Origin: Lachnospiraceae bacterium
Lineage (GTDB): Bacteria > Bacillota > Clostridia > Lachnospirales > Lachnospiraceae
Length of the DNA stretch: 53,279 bases
Direction of reading: 5' to 3'
NCBI GenBank assembly: GCA_024696615.1
Contig: JAILGS010000071.1
Coordinates: 1-53,279 of the forward strand
The translations under genes and the position numbers were made by a program. Under the pieces are notes generated by a model. It saw nothing but the letters and a program-made list of their open reading frames with translations. It made no database searches and was not told the DNA's origin. Shown here one piece after another: positions 1-8,085 of this stretch (positions are counted from its first letter, which is position 1; the number at the start of each line of letters is the position of its first letter).

Positions 1-270
1 CAGATTGCTTCCCTTCCAACACTGCCCATCTGTATGATTACGGAGATGTTATTCCAGAGTACGGGAAAGCGGCTTGGAGCTGCCATCCTCTCTTCCTTAC
101 GTAGTGGAGTCTTCTTAATTCCACTCTTACTTCTCCTATCAAAATTCCGTGGACTTGCAGGAATTCAGGAAGCACAGCCGGTGGCCTTTGTATTATCTTT
201 CCTTGCCACCCTCTTCTTCCTTAGTTGGTATATGGCAAAACTTCCCAAGGAAGATGCCCCATCCATATAA
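1..270 (+). CDS. MATE family efflux transporter, C-terminal fragment
   Basis: The frame is open from the first base and ends at 270, so this is the last 89 residues of a gene that begins outside the window. The segment MLFQSTGKRLGAAILSSLR followed by two hydrophobic helices and a short basic tail is typical of the last two membrane helices of MATE (multi-antimicrobial extrusion) cation/drug antiporters. It sits in the cytoplasmic membrane. It converges on thyA, and the two stop codons are separated by 155 bases holding a hairpin. The substrate cannot be inferred. Confidence 0.8.
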   Translation, partial: QIASLPTLPICMITEMLFQSTGKRLGAAILSSLRSGVFLIPLLLLLSKFRGLAGIQEAQPVAFVLSFLATLFFLSWYMAKLPKEDAPSI

Positions 271-309
271 GTGATATAAAACAAGGCCCTCATTTATGAT
301 ACGTAAAAC

Positions 310-370
310 AAGCCATCCACTTCGATGGATATTCTATGATGATTATCCTACCGACGGGATGGCTTTTCTT
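310..370. terminator. Interrupted long hairpin between convergent MATE gene and thyA
   Basis: AAGCCATCC (310-318) pairs with GGATGGCTT (357-365), and a second stem GGATA/TATCC (327-331 with 344-348) lies inside. On the plus strand it is followed by TTTTCTT, so it fits a terminator for the MATE gene. On the minus strand the flanking T-run is weaker (TTGTTTT). The 38-base interior is long for an intrinsic terminator, so it may have another role. Confidence 0.5.
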
Positions 371-425
371 ATGATTTTCTATGTTCTTTTTACTTTTTCT
401 TATGTTTATTTGCCAAGTGAGTTTC

Positions 426-1274
426 CTAAATTGCGATTGGAATATCCTTGATCTGAGGTCCTGTGACATAATCTTCGATGATCAAATCATCCCTGGTAAA
501 TTGATAGAAATCCTTGATTTCCGGGTTTAAATAAACCTTCGGAGCATCATAGGTCTCTCTCTCAATTAATTCCTTCACCAGTGGAATATGGCGATCATAG
601 ATATGCGCATCCGCAATCACATGCACCAATTCTCCCGGCTCCATATCACACACCTGGGCAAACATCATCACCAATAAAGCATATTGACATACATTCCAGT
701 TATTTGCAGCCAGTACATCCTGGGAACGCTGATTTAAGATGGCATTTAACCGAAGCTTTCCTGAGGCAGGATTTGGGGTCACATTAAAGGTCATACTATA
801 GGCACATGGATATAGATTCATCTCATGAAGATCCTGATGCACATAGATATTGGTCATAATACGACGGCTGTATGGATTATTTTTCAAATCATACAATACC
901 CGGTCCACCTGATCCATATCCCCTTCCTTATAATGGTGCTTGACTCCCAATTGATATCCATAAGCCTTTCCAATGGAGCCATCCTCGTCCGCCCATTCAT
1001 CCCAGATATGGGGCTTTAAATCATGAATATTGTTGGACTTCATTTGCCAGATCCATAAGATTTCATCAAAGGCACTCTTGATTCCCGTCTTTCGTAAGGT
1101 GATGGCTGGGAATTCCTGGGACAAATCATACCGATTCACCACGCCAAAACGCTTAATGGTATAGGCGCTAGCGCCATCCGGCCAATGGGGGCGAACCTTT
1201 TCCCCTTCGGTGGATACACCATGTTCGATGATGTCCTTACACATATTGATAAATATCTGATCTGCCATGCTCAT
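426..1274 (-). CDS. thyA: Thymidylate synthase, divergent ThyA type
   Basis: This enzyme makes dTMP from dUMP using methylene-tetrahydrofolate. The 282-residue length and the motifs FPAITLRKTG, IWDEWADEDG, QRSQD (around 182-186), NNWNVCQYALL and DAHIYDRH follow the ThyA fold in order. The catalytic cysteine should be Cys157 in NLYPCAYSMTF. In classical ThyA this cysteine is followed by His (PCH), but here it is Ala, and the usual Gln a few residues on is Met. Asn194 aligns with the Asn that selects uracil over cytosine, so dUMP remains the likely substrate. ATG 1274 has GGAGG eight bases upstream. hflX lies 20 bases upstream, so the two are probably co-transcribed. Confidence 0.9.
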   Translation of the reverse strand: MSMADQIFINMCKDIIEHGVSTEGEKVRPHWPDGASAYTIKRFGVVNRYDLSQEFPAITLRKTGIKSAFDEILWIWQMKSNNIHDLKPHIWDEWADEDGSIGKAYGYQLGVKHHYKEGDMDQVDRVLYDLKNNPYSRRIMTNIYVHQDLHEMNLYPCAYSMTFNVTPNPASGKLRLNAILNQRSQDVLAANNWNVCQYALLVMMFAQVCDMEPGELVHVIADAHIYDRHIPLVKELIERETYDAPKVYLNPEIKDFYQFTRDDLIIEDYVTGPQIKDIPIAI

Positions 1275-1294
1275 GAAAGCCGCCTCCTCTACTG

Positions 1295-2596
1295 TTATTC
1301 TTTCTGACTCAAACTGTCAAATCTTGGAGCCATTTCCTTAGGCACATAGGCCTTAATTGCAACCCCATCCTGAACATATTCTTCTGACAGAAGGGTTCCG
1401 TACTTACGAATCATTTGTATCTTTCCTGCGTCCGAGTAAGGAATCACCTTCTCTAGCAGAACTTTCTGATTGGCGAGGATCTGCTCTAATTCATTCAAGA
1501 ATTTCTCCACACCCACACCGGTTTTGGCGGATACATTGATCACCACATCCGCAGTCACATCCTTACGCACTGGAATATAAGTTAAATCCCCTTCTTCTAA
1601 CATAATCTGAAGGCGATCCTGCTTATTAAACAGGGTAATGATTGGCTGATCCTTCACCCCAAGGGAACGAAGGGTGTCATAGACCACCTGCATCTGCATC
1701 TCACAGTCCGGATTGGATGCGTCCACCACATGCACAATCACATCCGCATATTTGGCCTCTTCCAAGGTACTCTTAAAGGCCTCAATGAGATGATGGGGAA
1801 GCTTTCGAATAAATCCAACGGTATCCGTAAGATGTACCGTCTCACCGCCAGGAAGCTTAAGGGCCCTTGTGGTAGGATCAAGCGTGGCAAAAAGCATATC
1901 CTCCGCTAAAATTCCTGCATCCGTCAGGCGATTTAATAAGGTGGACTTTCCCGCATTGGTATATCCCACAATGGCCACCACGGGAACGGGGTTGTTCTTT
2001 CGGCTGGTATTTCGCAGAAGTTCCCGGTGATCTTCCACATCCTTTAATTCACTGCCCAGTTGTCCAATACGGTCCCGGATATTTCGACGGTCCATTTCAA
2101 TCTTCTTTTCACCCGGTCCTCTGGTTCCGATACCACCGCCCAGACGAGACAGTGAAGTATACATTCCTGCTAAACGGGACATACGATATTTTAACTGTGC
2201 CAGTTCCACCTGGATTTTTCCTTCGCTGGTGGTGGCATGCTTGGCAAAGATATCAAGGATCACTAAGGTTCGATCCATGACCTTTAACCCCTCCAGTTCA
2301 TCGCTTAGATTCTTTAACTGTGCCGGAGAAAGTTCATCATCACACACAATCCCCGTTGCGCCTAATTCCTTGGCCATGGCTGCAACTTCTTCGATTTTTC
2401 CGGTTCCAATATATAGTCCTGGATGAATCTTTTCTCGATTCTGGATCACTGTGGCCACGGGAACTGCTCCTGCGGTTTTACACAGTTCGCCCAATTCCTT
2501 TAAAGAAACCTTCACATCCAGATCATCCTGGGAAGTGGCTACTCCCACGAGAATTACCTGTTCTACCAGTTCTGCATTATCGATTAATTCTGCCAT
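1295..2596 (-). CDS. hflX: GTPase HflX
   Basis: HflX is a ribosome-associated GTPase that splits stalled or stressed 70S ribosomes in the cytosol. The N-terminal HflX domain (with GLYIGTGKIEE and VCDDELSPAQLKNL) is followed by a glycine-rich linker (GGGIGTRGPGE) and a G domain with GYTNAGKSTLLNR (G1), DTVGFI (G3) and NKQD (G4). I chose ATG 2596 (MAELIDNAEL, 433 aa). It has AAGGAAG just upstream, whereas the longer frame would start inside a clear terminator hairpin. That terminator lies only 33 bases upstream of the start, with no evident promoter after it, so expression may depend on readthrough from the pgcA operon. Confidence 0.93.
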   Translation of the reverse strand: MAELIDNAELVEQVILVGVATSQDDLDVKVSLKELGELCKTAGAVPVATVIQNREKIHPGLYIGTGKIEEVAAMAKELGATGIVCDDELSPAQLKNLSDELEGLKVMDRTLVILDIFAKHATTSEGKIQVELAQLKYRMSRLAGMYTSLSRLGGGIGTRGPGEKKIEMDRRNIRDRIGQLGSELKDVEDHRELLRNTSRKNNPVPVVAIVGYTNAGKSTLLNRLTDAGILAEDMLFATLDPTTRALKLPGGETVHLTDTVGFIRKLPHHLIEAFKSTLEEAKYADVIVHVVDASNPDCEMQMQVVYDTLRSLGVKDQPIITLFNKQDRLQIMLEEGDLTYIPVRKDVTADVVINVSAKTGVGVEKFLNELEQILANQKVLLEKVIPYSDAGKIQMIRKYGTLLSEEYVQDGVAIKAYVPKEMAPRFDSLSQKE

Positions 2597-2628
2597 ACTT
2601 CTTCCTTTATCTTTCTTTTCGTTCTTTG

Positions 2629-2659
2629 AAAAAGGCCCCCCAGCCATCGCTGGAAGGCC
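2629..2659 (-). terminator. Intrinsic terminator after pgcA, just upstream of hflX
   Basis: On the minus strand an 11-bp stem with two G-U pairs (2659-2649 with 2644-2634, loop GATG) is followed directly by TTTTT (2633-2629). It closes the cdaA-cdaR-pgcA operon or attenuates transcription into hflX. Confidence 0.85.
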
Positions 2660-2703
2660 TTATATCACTCTCTATCCTGGTAGATGATGCCTGTTTCTTC
2701 TTC

Positions 2704-4434
2704 CTAGGCTTCTACCATTGCCATCATTGCATCGGAAAGTGCCTTGTACTGTGCTTCCGCATCTTCAAAACTCTTACCCTTGACACCAAAGTAGAATTTA
2801 ATCTTAGGCTCCGTTCCAGATGGACGTGCACAACACCAAGCATCCTCGGATAACTGATAATATAATACATTGGAGGATGGAAGGCCGGTGGTGTGGGTTG
2901 CACCCGTTGCCATCTCCACTACGACATCCTTCTTATAATCCCTTGCTTCTTCTACCGTAAAGCTTCCAATCTGCTTTGGTGGATTGCTACGAAGCTTTTC
3001 CATCAATGCTGCAATGGCCTCTGCTCCAGAAGCACCCTTCATGGTAATGGACTTCTGTCCTTCCTTGAAGTATCCGTAGGTCTCAAAGATGTTAATCATC
3101 TGATCCCACAGCGTAAGATTCTTGGACTTATAATATGCAGCAGCCTCACATAAGGACATTACTGCAACAATCGCATCCTTATCTCTTGCATGCGTTCCTA
3201 CTAAGCATCCATAGGACTCTTCAAAACCAAATTCATAGAAATTGCAATTATTATTCTGCTCAAAGAACTTAATCTGCTCACCGATGAACTTAAATCCGGT
3301 TAATACCTCGATAATCTTTAAGCCATAGGCCTTTGCCATTGAAAAAGCCATATTGGTGGAAACGATGGTGGTAATTAATGCACCATTGTCATGAAGCAGT
3401 CCCTTTTCCTTACGCTGGGAAAGAAGGTATTCTGCAATTAACATGGCTGACATATTACCGGTAAAGCTCTTATATTCGCCAGTCTTTACATCCTTCGCAT
3501 AGATACCAAGACGATCTGCATCCGGATCCGTTGCAAGAACAATATCCGCATCCTTTTCCTTCGCAAGCTTCAGGGCATAGGTGAATGCCTTAGGATCTTC
3601 TGGGTTAGGATATTCCAAAGTAGTAAATTCTGGATCTGGATCCTTCTGTTCAGGAACCACATAGACATTCTCAAATCCTAATTCCTGTAAAATTCTACGT
3701 ACCGGAATACTACCAGTTCCGTTGAATGGAGAATAAACAATCTTTAAATCCTTGGCAACACTCTTAATTACCTCTGGATTAATGCACTGGCTACGAAGTG
3801 CTGCATAGTACTTCGCATCCACATCAAAACCAATAATATTATAAAGACCTGCAGCCTCTGCAGCATCCTTATCCATGGACTTTACTAAATTCCAATCCTT
3901 TACTGCATTCACTTCTTCAATAATCTGCTTATCCTTAGGAGCAGTTACCTGCGCTCCATCCGCCCAGTAAACCTTATAACCATTATATTCTGGTGGATTA
4001 TGGCTGGCTGTTACCATAACGCCTGCAGTACATCCAAGCTCACGAACTGCGAAAGAAAGCATTGGAGTTGGGCGAAGGGTTGGATAGATATAAGTCTTAA
4101 TACCATTGGCATTTAAGCATAATGCTGTAGCTTCTGCAAATTCTCTGGACATTCTACGATTGTCATGGGAAATTGCTACACCCTGGTCCTTGGTGCCTTC
4201 CTTTAAGATGAAATTAGCAAGTCCCTGGGTTGCCTTGCGGACAATATAAATATTCATACGATTGGTACCATTGCCAATAACACCTCTAAGTCCACCGGTA
4301 CCGAATTCCAAATCACGATAGAAACGATCTTCCATTTCCTTCTCATCCCCCGCGATGGATTTTAATTCGTTCCGTGTTGCCTCATCAAAGTATTCATTTG
4401 CGCACCACTCTTTGTAAGTCTCTTGATATGCCAT
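2704..4434 (-). CDS. pgcA: Phospho-sugar mutase, PgcA-type phosphoglucomutase/phosphomannomutase
   Basis: This is an alpha-D-phosphohexomutase that interconverts hexose 6- and 1-phosphates, most likely Glc-6-P and Glc-1-P, for cell envelope and glycan precursors. Visible motifs in order are the phosphoserine loop TASHNPPEYNGYK, the metal site DPDADR, the sugar loop GFEESYG and the phosphate-binding RPSGTEPK near the C-terminus. At 576 residues it matches the longer PgcA group (about 580) and not GlmM (about 450). It follows the cdaR-like gene by 31 bases. In many Firmicutes that third position is glmM, so the substitution is notable. Sugar specificity (Glc versus Man) cannot be fixed from motifs. 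Confidence 0.9.
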   Translation of the reverse strand: MAYQETYKEWCANEYFDEATRNELKSIAGDEKEMEDRFYRDLEFGTGGLRGVIGNGTNRMNIYIVRKATQGLANFILKEGTKDQGVAISHDNRRMSREFAEATALCLNANGIKTYIYPTLRPTPMLSFAVRELGCTAGVMVTASHNPPEYNGYKVYWADGAQVTAPKDKQIIEEVNAVKDWNLVKSMDKDAAEAAGLYNIIGFDVDAKYYAALRSQCINPEVIKSVAKDLKIVYSPFNGTGSIPVRRILQELGFENVYVVPEQKDPDPEFTTLEYPNPEDPKAFTYALKLAKEKDADIVLATDPDADRLGIYAKDVKTGEYKSFTGNMSAMLIAEYLLSQRKEKGLLHDNGALITTIVSTNMAFSMAKAYGLKIIEVLTGFKFIGEQIKFFEQNNNCNFYEFGFEESYGCLVGTHARDKDAIVAVMSLCEAAAYYKSKNLTLWDQMINIFETYGYFKEGQKSITMKGASGAEAIAALMEKLRSNPPKQIGSFTVEEARDYKKDVVVEMATGATHTTGLPSSNVLYYQLSEDAWCCARPSGTEPKIKFYFGVKGKSFEDAEAQYKALSDAMMAMVEA

Positions 4435-4465
4435 AATACGTTCTCCCTTCTTATATGTTCCGTTC

Positions 4466-5713
4466 TTAGCGCCTTGTTACGGTTACGCCAACTGCATATT
4501 CGCCCACCGGGGTACATTCTCCAATATTCTCCACATCTAAGGTGAAGGTTCTAGTACCATTGGTACTTACGGACTGTACATCCACAGAAGCTTTAATATT
4601 GTTAACGGATATATTGTCAATATCTTCCTTTAATCCCTTAAAGGTAATCGATATCGAGTCTCTAGTAAATGCATAACTGCAATCCTTGGAAGCATTCTCG
4701 ATGGTAATATTGGTAGTTGGTAATTCCAATACTACTTCCGTCACCTCTTCCACATGCACGGTAACTTCTGCCAATACTTCACTCAGAATCTTCACACTAC
4801 TTGGAAGATAATGACTTAACCGAATGGAGTAGGTTGTATCTGCATCTAAGTCCGTGACATCAATGGCATCCGCCGGAACATCCACACTGGATAGGGATGA
4901 CAGGGATGTTACCGTACCAGCCACTGTTACTTCATTAATAGTACTTTCAATGGAGGATACTCGATATCCTTCCTTGAGGGCACCGGAGGTAACAAAATTC
5001 ACCGGAACGGTCTTTAAAATCAAAATTGGAATCTTCACACGGATTGCATCCCGGGATAAGGTAATTCCCGAAGTATTGATCTCCATACCATCCTCATCAT
5101 AGAGATGAATGGAAATGGTATCTGCAATATCCATGGTGGCACCTTCCACATCATATTCTGCCACTGCAGAAACTACCTGATCCAGGGTTTCTGAGGCACC
5201 GGTTAACTTAATGGAAGTAGGAGAAATACTAGTATCACCCACAGTGTATCCACTCTCCGGTTCTCCCACAAGTTTTAATTCCACATCCACCGTACGAGTC
5301 TCGCGATTCGAAATGCTCACCTTAATTCGCTCCGTACGCGGCGTAATCTTTAATCCTGCACTGGCCACACCGCTTTTGGTGCATACCACAGTAATTGGAA
5401 CATAGGTATCTGTCGGATTAATCGCAGCAAGATCCGCTGTGGCATAGAAATCGCTGGCGGATAAACTATCCAGTACAGTCTTCGGACCGGTTACAGTGAT
5501 GGAAATCACATTGCCTTCCACGATTTCATGAATATATCCTTGCTCCGTCAACACTTCCGTATTTAACACATTCACATTAATTCCTGTAAAAACCGTAGTA
5601 TCCGAAGGATCAATCACATTAATAATGGTAATCCAGATGATAAAAGCAAGGATAAAGGAAAGAAGTTTTAATCCATTATTATTTTTCAGGAGTTTTCCAA
5701 AGAATTGTTTCAT
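4466..5713 (-). CDS. cdaR: YbbR-domain protein, CdaR-like regulator of diadenylate cyclase
   Basis: A single N-terminal membrane helix (about residues 15-34, SFILAFIIWITIINVI) is followed by roughly 370 extracellular residues made of repeated beta-rich YbbR domains, about four copies, each with an alternating VxVxL pattern. In Bacillus and relatives this protein (CdaR/YbbR) binds the diadenylate cyclase CdaA and modulates it. The start codon overlaps the cdaA stop by four bases, implying translational coupling and a shared complex. No catalytic motif is seen. Confidence 0.9.
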   Translation of the reverse strand: MKQFFGKLLKNNNGLKLLSFILAFIIWITIINVIDPSDTTVFTGINVNVLNTEVLTEQGYIHEIVEGNVISITVTGPKTVLDSLSASDFYATADLAAINPTDTYVPITVVCTKSGVASAGLKITPRTERIKVSISNRETRTVDVELKLVGEPESGYTVGDTSISPTSIKLTGASETLDQVVSAVAEYDVEGATMDIADTISIHLYDEDGMEINTSGITLSRDAIRVKIPILILKTVPVNFVTSGALKEGYRVSSIESTINEVTVAGTVTSLSSLSSVDVPADAIDVTDLDADTTYSIRLSHYLPSSVKILSEVLAEVTVHVEEVTEVVLELPTTNITIENASKDCSYAFTRDSISITFKGLKEDIDNISVNNIKASVDVQSVSTNGTRTFTLDVENIGECTPVGEYAVGVTVTRR

Positions 5714-6576
5714 CTCTTTTTCTTCTCCTTCCCCTTCCAGAGCTTAAAGGACTTGGAATCAATCTTCGTCTTCTGAATTGCTCCTAATTTTTCACGCAGG
5801 GAGTCGGAATCCAAATTCCGAATTAAATCCCCTCCAAATGCTATGGAAATCTTACCAGTTTCTTCCGAAACAATCACCGTTAAGCTATCGGACACTTCAC
5901 TGATACCAATACCTGCACGATGTCTGGTTCCTAATTCCTTAGAAATCGAACGATTATCAGATAATGGCAGATAACAGGTGGCTGCTACAATACGATCCCC
6001 ACGAAGAATGATGGCTCCATCATGCAATGGGGTATTATGCTCAAAAATATTCATCAATAACTGACTGGATACCAAAGCATCCAAAGGAATACCGGTCTTT
6101 TCATATTCCGAAAGATTCACTAACTGTTCCACCACAATTAATGCCCCCGTCTTCTCGTGACCAAGTTCCGTACAGGCTTTTACGATTTCATTCAGAGTAA
6201 ATTCAGAAAAGCGCTGTGGATTATTCTTATCTTCATCAAAATTAAATAAGCTTAAAAAAATCTGCTGACGACCTAACTGTTCTAGCGCCCGTCGAAGTTC
6301 TGGCTGGAAAATCACTACCAGGGCCACAATTCCCACACTTAAAATACTTTTCTCCAACCAAAAGATGGTCTCTAACTGGAAGATGATTACAACCACGGTA
6401 AATGCACCAAGCACTAAAAGACCACGAAGAAGCATCCATGCTCTGGTATCCTTAATCCATACCAGAACATAGTACAGAAGTACAGCAATAATACATATTT
6501 CTACTAAATCAGAAATACCAATTTTAGGCATATACCAACCCGTCAGGTTGGAAAAAAAGTTACTTACTTCCGTCAT
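5710..6576 (-). CDS. cdaA: Membrane diadenylate cyclase CdaA
   Basis: This enzyme makes the second messenger c-di-AMP from two ATP. Three hydrophobic helices fill roughly residues 22-90, followed by a DAC domain with both signature motifs, DGA at 186-188 (in LHDGAII) and RHR at 218-220 (in GTRHRAGIG). The length of 288 residues is normal for CdaA/DacA. It is co-transcribed with the YbbR gene downstream (4-base overlap) and with two uncharacterised membrane proteins upstream (14-base gap). c-di-AMP in Firmicutes controls potassium and osmolyte transport and wall homeostasis. Confidence 0.97.
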   Translation of the reverse strand: MTEVSNFFSNLTGWYMPKIGISDLVEICIIAVLLYYVLVWIKDTRAWMLLRGLLVLGAFTVVVIIFQLETIFWLEKSILSVGIVALVVIFQPELRRALEQLGRQQIFLSLFNFDEDKNNPQRFSEFTLNEIVKACTELGHEKTGALIVVEQLVNLSEYEKTGIPLDALVSSQLLMNIFEHNTPLHDGAIILRGDRIVAATCYLPLSDNRSISKELGTRHRAGIGISEVSDSLTVIVSEETGKISIAFGGDLIRNLDSDSLREKLGAIQKTKIDSKSFKLWKGKEKKKR

Positions 6577-6590
6577 ATTCTTCCCCTACA

Positions 6591-7577
6591 TTATGAATCA
6601 ATTTCAATTTCGTCAAAATCGTCCTCATCCACACTGGACTTTCTTGTGGTATGAATCTTATTCACTCGCACGTTCTTCGCAGGAACACAGTACTTCGGAA
6701 CGGCCTTGACATAGTAGTAATATTCTTCGTCTTCGTACTGTACTCGCTCCGTCCGATGATAATCCACATTAAAGAAGAGGAACATCAGCACAAAGCCAAC
6801 CACTAAGGAAAGGATTAATCCCACCACCATACTACCTACGGAAATAGATGTACCAAAGATGGAATTTCCCACTAATAACATAATAAAATTCGTAAGACAT
6901 CCTGCGATAATTGCATAAATCCAGCAATAATCAATGGATAAACGACGAATCACATAGACAATCACTACTGTTAAAGCAAAACTAATGGCATAGAGGACAA
7001 TCTCCCGATCCATTACTCCCGTAACGATGGTAAGGAAATTATCGAACATATCACTACCTTCCGAATTGGATACCACCGCTTGTGCGGTATTAATATATTC
7101 CTTCGCATAATTCATCAGATAAAAGATGATTACACCAAAGATTACTGGAATACAGGTAAATGCACCTGCTAACAGTCCTGCTGCCACTGGAACAATACTT
7201 GGTACTCCAAGCACACAGCAAATCAGGGAAACACATACCCAGGCAGACTGCTTCGCTGTAAAATGAAAATAAAACAGATACATCAAAATAAATACTAACA
7301 GTGCCACCACTGCAAGTTCCATGGACTCTGCATAAAGATGTCCCACAATCACTAAGGTAACAAATAAAACCGTAGCGCCACTTGGAAAGATTCCGCAGAT
7401 CAATGCAATCGCAATGGTAATCATAGGATTCTTCAAAGCCTTCATATACCCAATATTTCCATTGATCACGGATAAGGTAATGAGAGCAAGCACAAATCTA
7501 GCCAAAGGTGCTAAAAATATCTCATTTTTTCCATAAAAGACACGAATCTTTTCTTTCAATTCCAGGATCGTAGCCAT
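6591..7577 (-). CDS. Uncharacterised polytopic membrane protein of the cdaA operon
   Basis: I do not recognise the family. The 328 residues contain about seven or eight hydrophobic helices, including stretches rich in V/I/L around CGIFPSGATVLFVTLVIVGH and IVPVAAGLLAGAFTCIPVI. A cytoplasmic-looking tail holds YEDEEYYYYVKAV and ends with an acidic patch (SVDEDDFDEIEI). ATG 7577 is chosen because GGAGGAAG lies four bases upstream; a GTG at 7595 would add six residues. It lies between a 127-residue membrane protein and cdaA in a tight operon, so a role in c-di-AMP signalling or envelope sensing is a reasonable inference, but no function is shown by the sequence. Confidence 0.75.
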   Translation of the reverse strand: MATILELKEKIRVFYGKNEIFLAPLARFVLALITLSVINGNIGYMKALKNPMITIAIALICGIFPSGATVLFVTLVIVGHLYAESMELAVVALLVFILMYLFYFHFTAKQSAWVCVSLICCVLGVPSIVPVAAGLLAGAFTCIPVIFGVIIFYLMNYAKEYINTAQAVVSNSEGSDMFDNFLTIVTGVMDREIVLYAISFALTVVIVYVIRRLSIDYCWIYAIIAGCLTNFIMLLVGNSIFGTSISVGSMVVGLILSLVVGFVLMFLFFNVDYHRTERVQYEDEEYYYYVKAVPKYCVPAKNVRVNKIHTTRKSSVDEDDFDEIEIDS

Positions 7578-7598
7578 AAACTTCCTCCAGTTCACTTC

Positions 7599-7982
7599 CT
7601 AATTCTTCATCTTCGCTAAGCTTTTTAAGTCCATATAATCCTTCTTGACCTTCTTAAAAGCCACACTGTAGCGATACATATAATATACAAATGCAACCGC
7701 AAGGAAACCTCCGAGCGTCCACATATAATATCGGAATAGAATCGCAAATAGTGCCGGAAAATCCACGGCACCCAAATCCGAAAATAATGTCTCCATATGT
7801 GCTAATACATACATTGCAACTACAATCAGAAATCCCAAAGTAGTCTCCAATGCAGTATATAACATATTGAGTGTTACATAATCCACCTTAAAATTGGTGG
7901 AGGCAATATGGATATCTTCGGCTTCATTTTTCTCGAAGATTGCAATCTTCGTCATTAATTTTACTTTCCGTTCATTAAGCAT
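7599..7982 (-). CDS. Uncharacterised small membrane protein, first gene of the cdaA operon
   Basis: This is a 127-residue protein with two hydrophobic helices (about 46-63, LGFLIVVAMYVLAHM, and 85-105, WTLGGFLAVAFVYYMYRY). A charged N-terminus precedes them and a basic tail (KKVKKDYMDLKSLAKMKN) follows. No known domain is evident. GAGG lies six bases before ATG 7982. It is the first gene downstream of an extended -10 promoter and ends 21 bases before the next membrane protein. The two could form a complex next to CdaA; this is inference. Confidence 0.7.
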   Translation of the reverse strand: MLNERKVKLMTKIAIFEKNEAEDIHIASTNFKVDYVTLNMLYTALETTLGFLIVVAMYVLAHMETLFSDLGAVDFPALFAILFRYYMWTLGGFLAVAFVYYMYRYSVAFKKVKKDYMDLKSLAKMKN

Positions 7983-8018
7983 AGTAAACCTCTTTTAGAA
8001 ATCACAAAACCAACCTTA

Positions 8019-8027
8019 ATTATAACA
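8019..8027 (-). promoter_or_regulatory. Extended -10 promoter of the cdaA operon
   Basis: On the minus strand TGT-TATAAT (8027-8019) is a perfect -10 with the TGn extension and lies 36 bases before the first start codon of the operon. No good -35 is present (TAGGAA at 17 bp), as is common for extended -10 promoters. Confidence 0.6.
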
Positions 8028-8085
8028 CAAAGTCCTTATCATTCCTATTTTTTTATCGATTTTCCCACAGATTTCCTAAAAAAAT

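Noticed and set aside
2320-2853. 177-codon open frame on the plus strand
   Set aside because: It lies antisense to hflX and pgcA, crosses the terminator between them, has no ribosome binding site and encodes a composition unlike a real protein.
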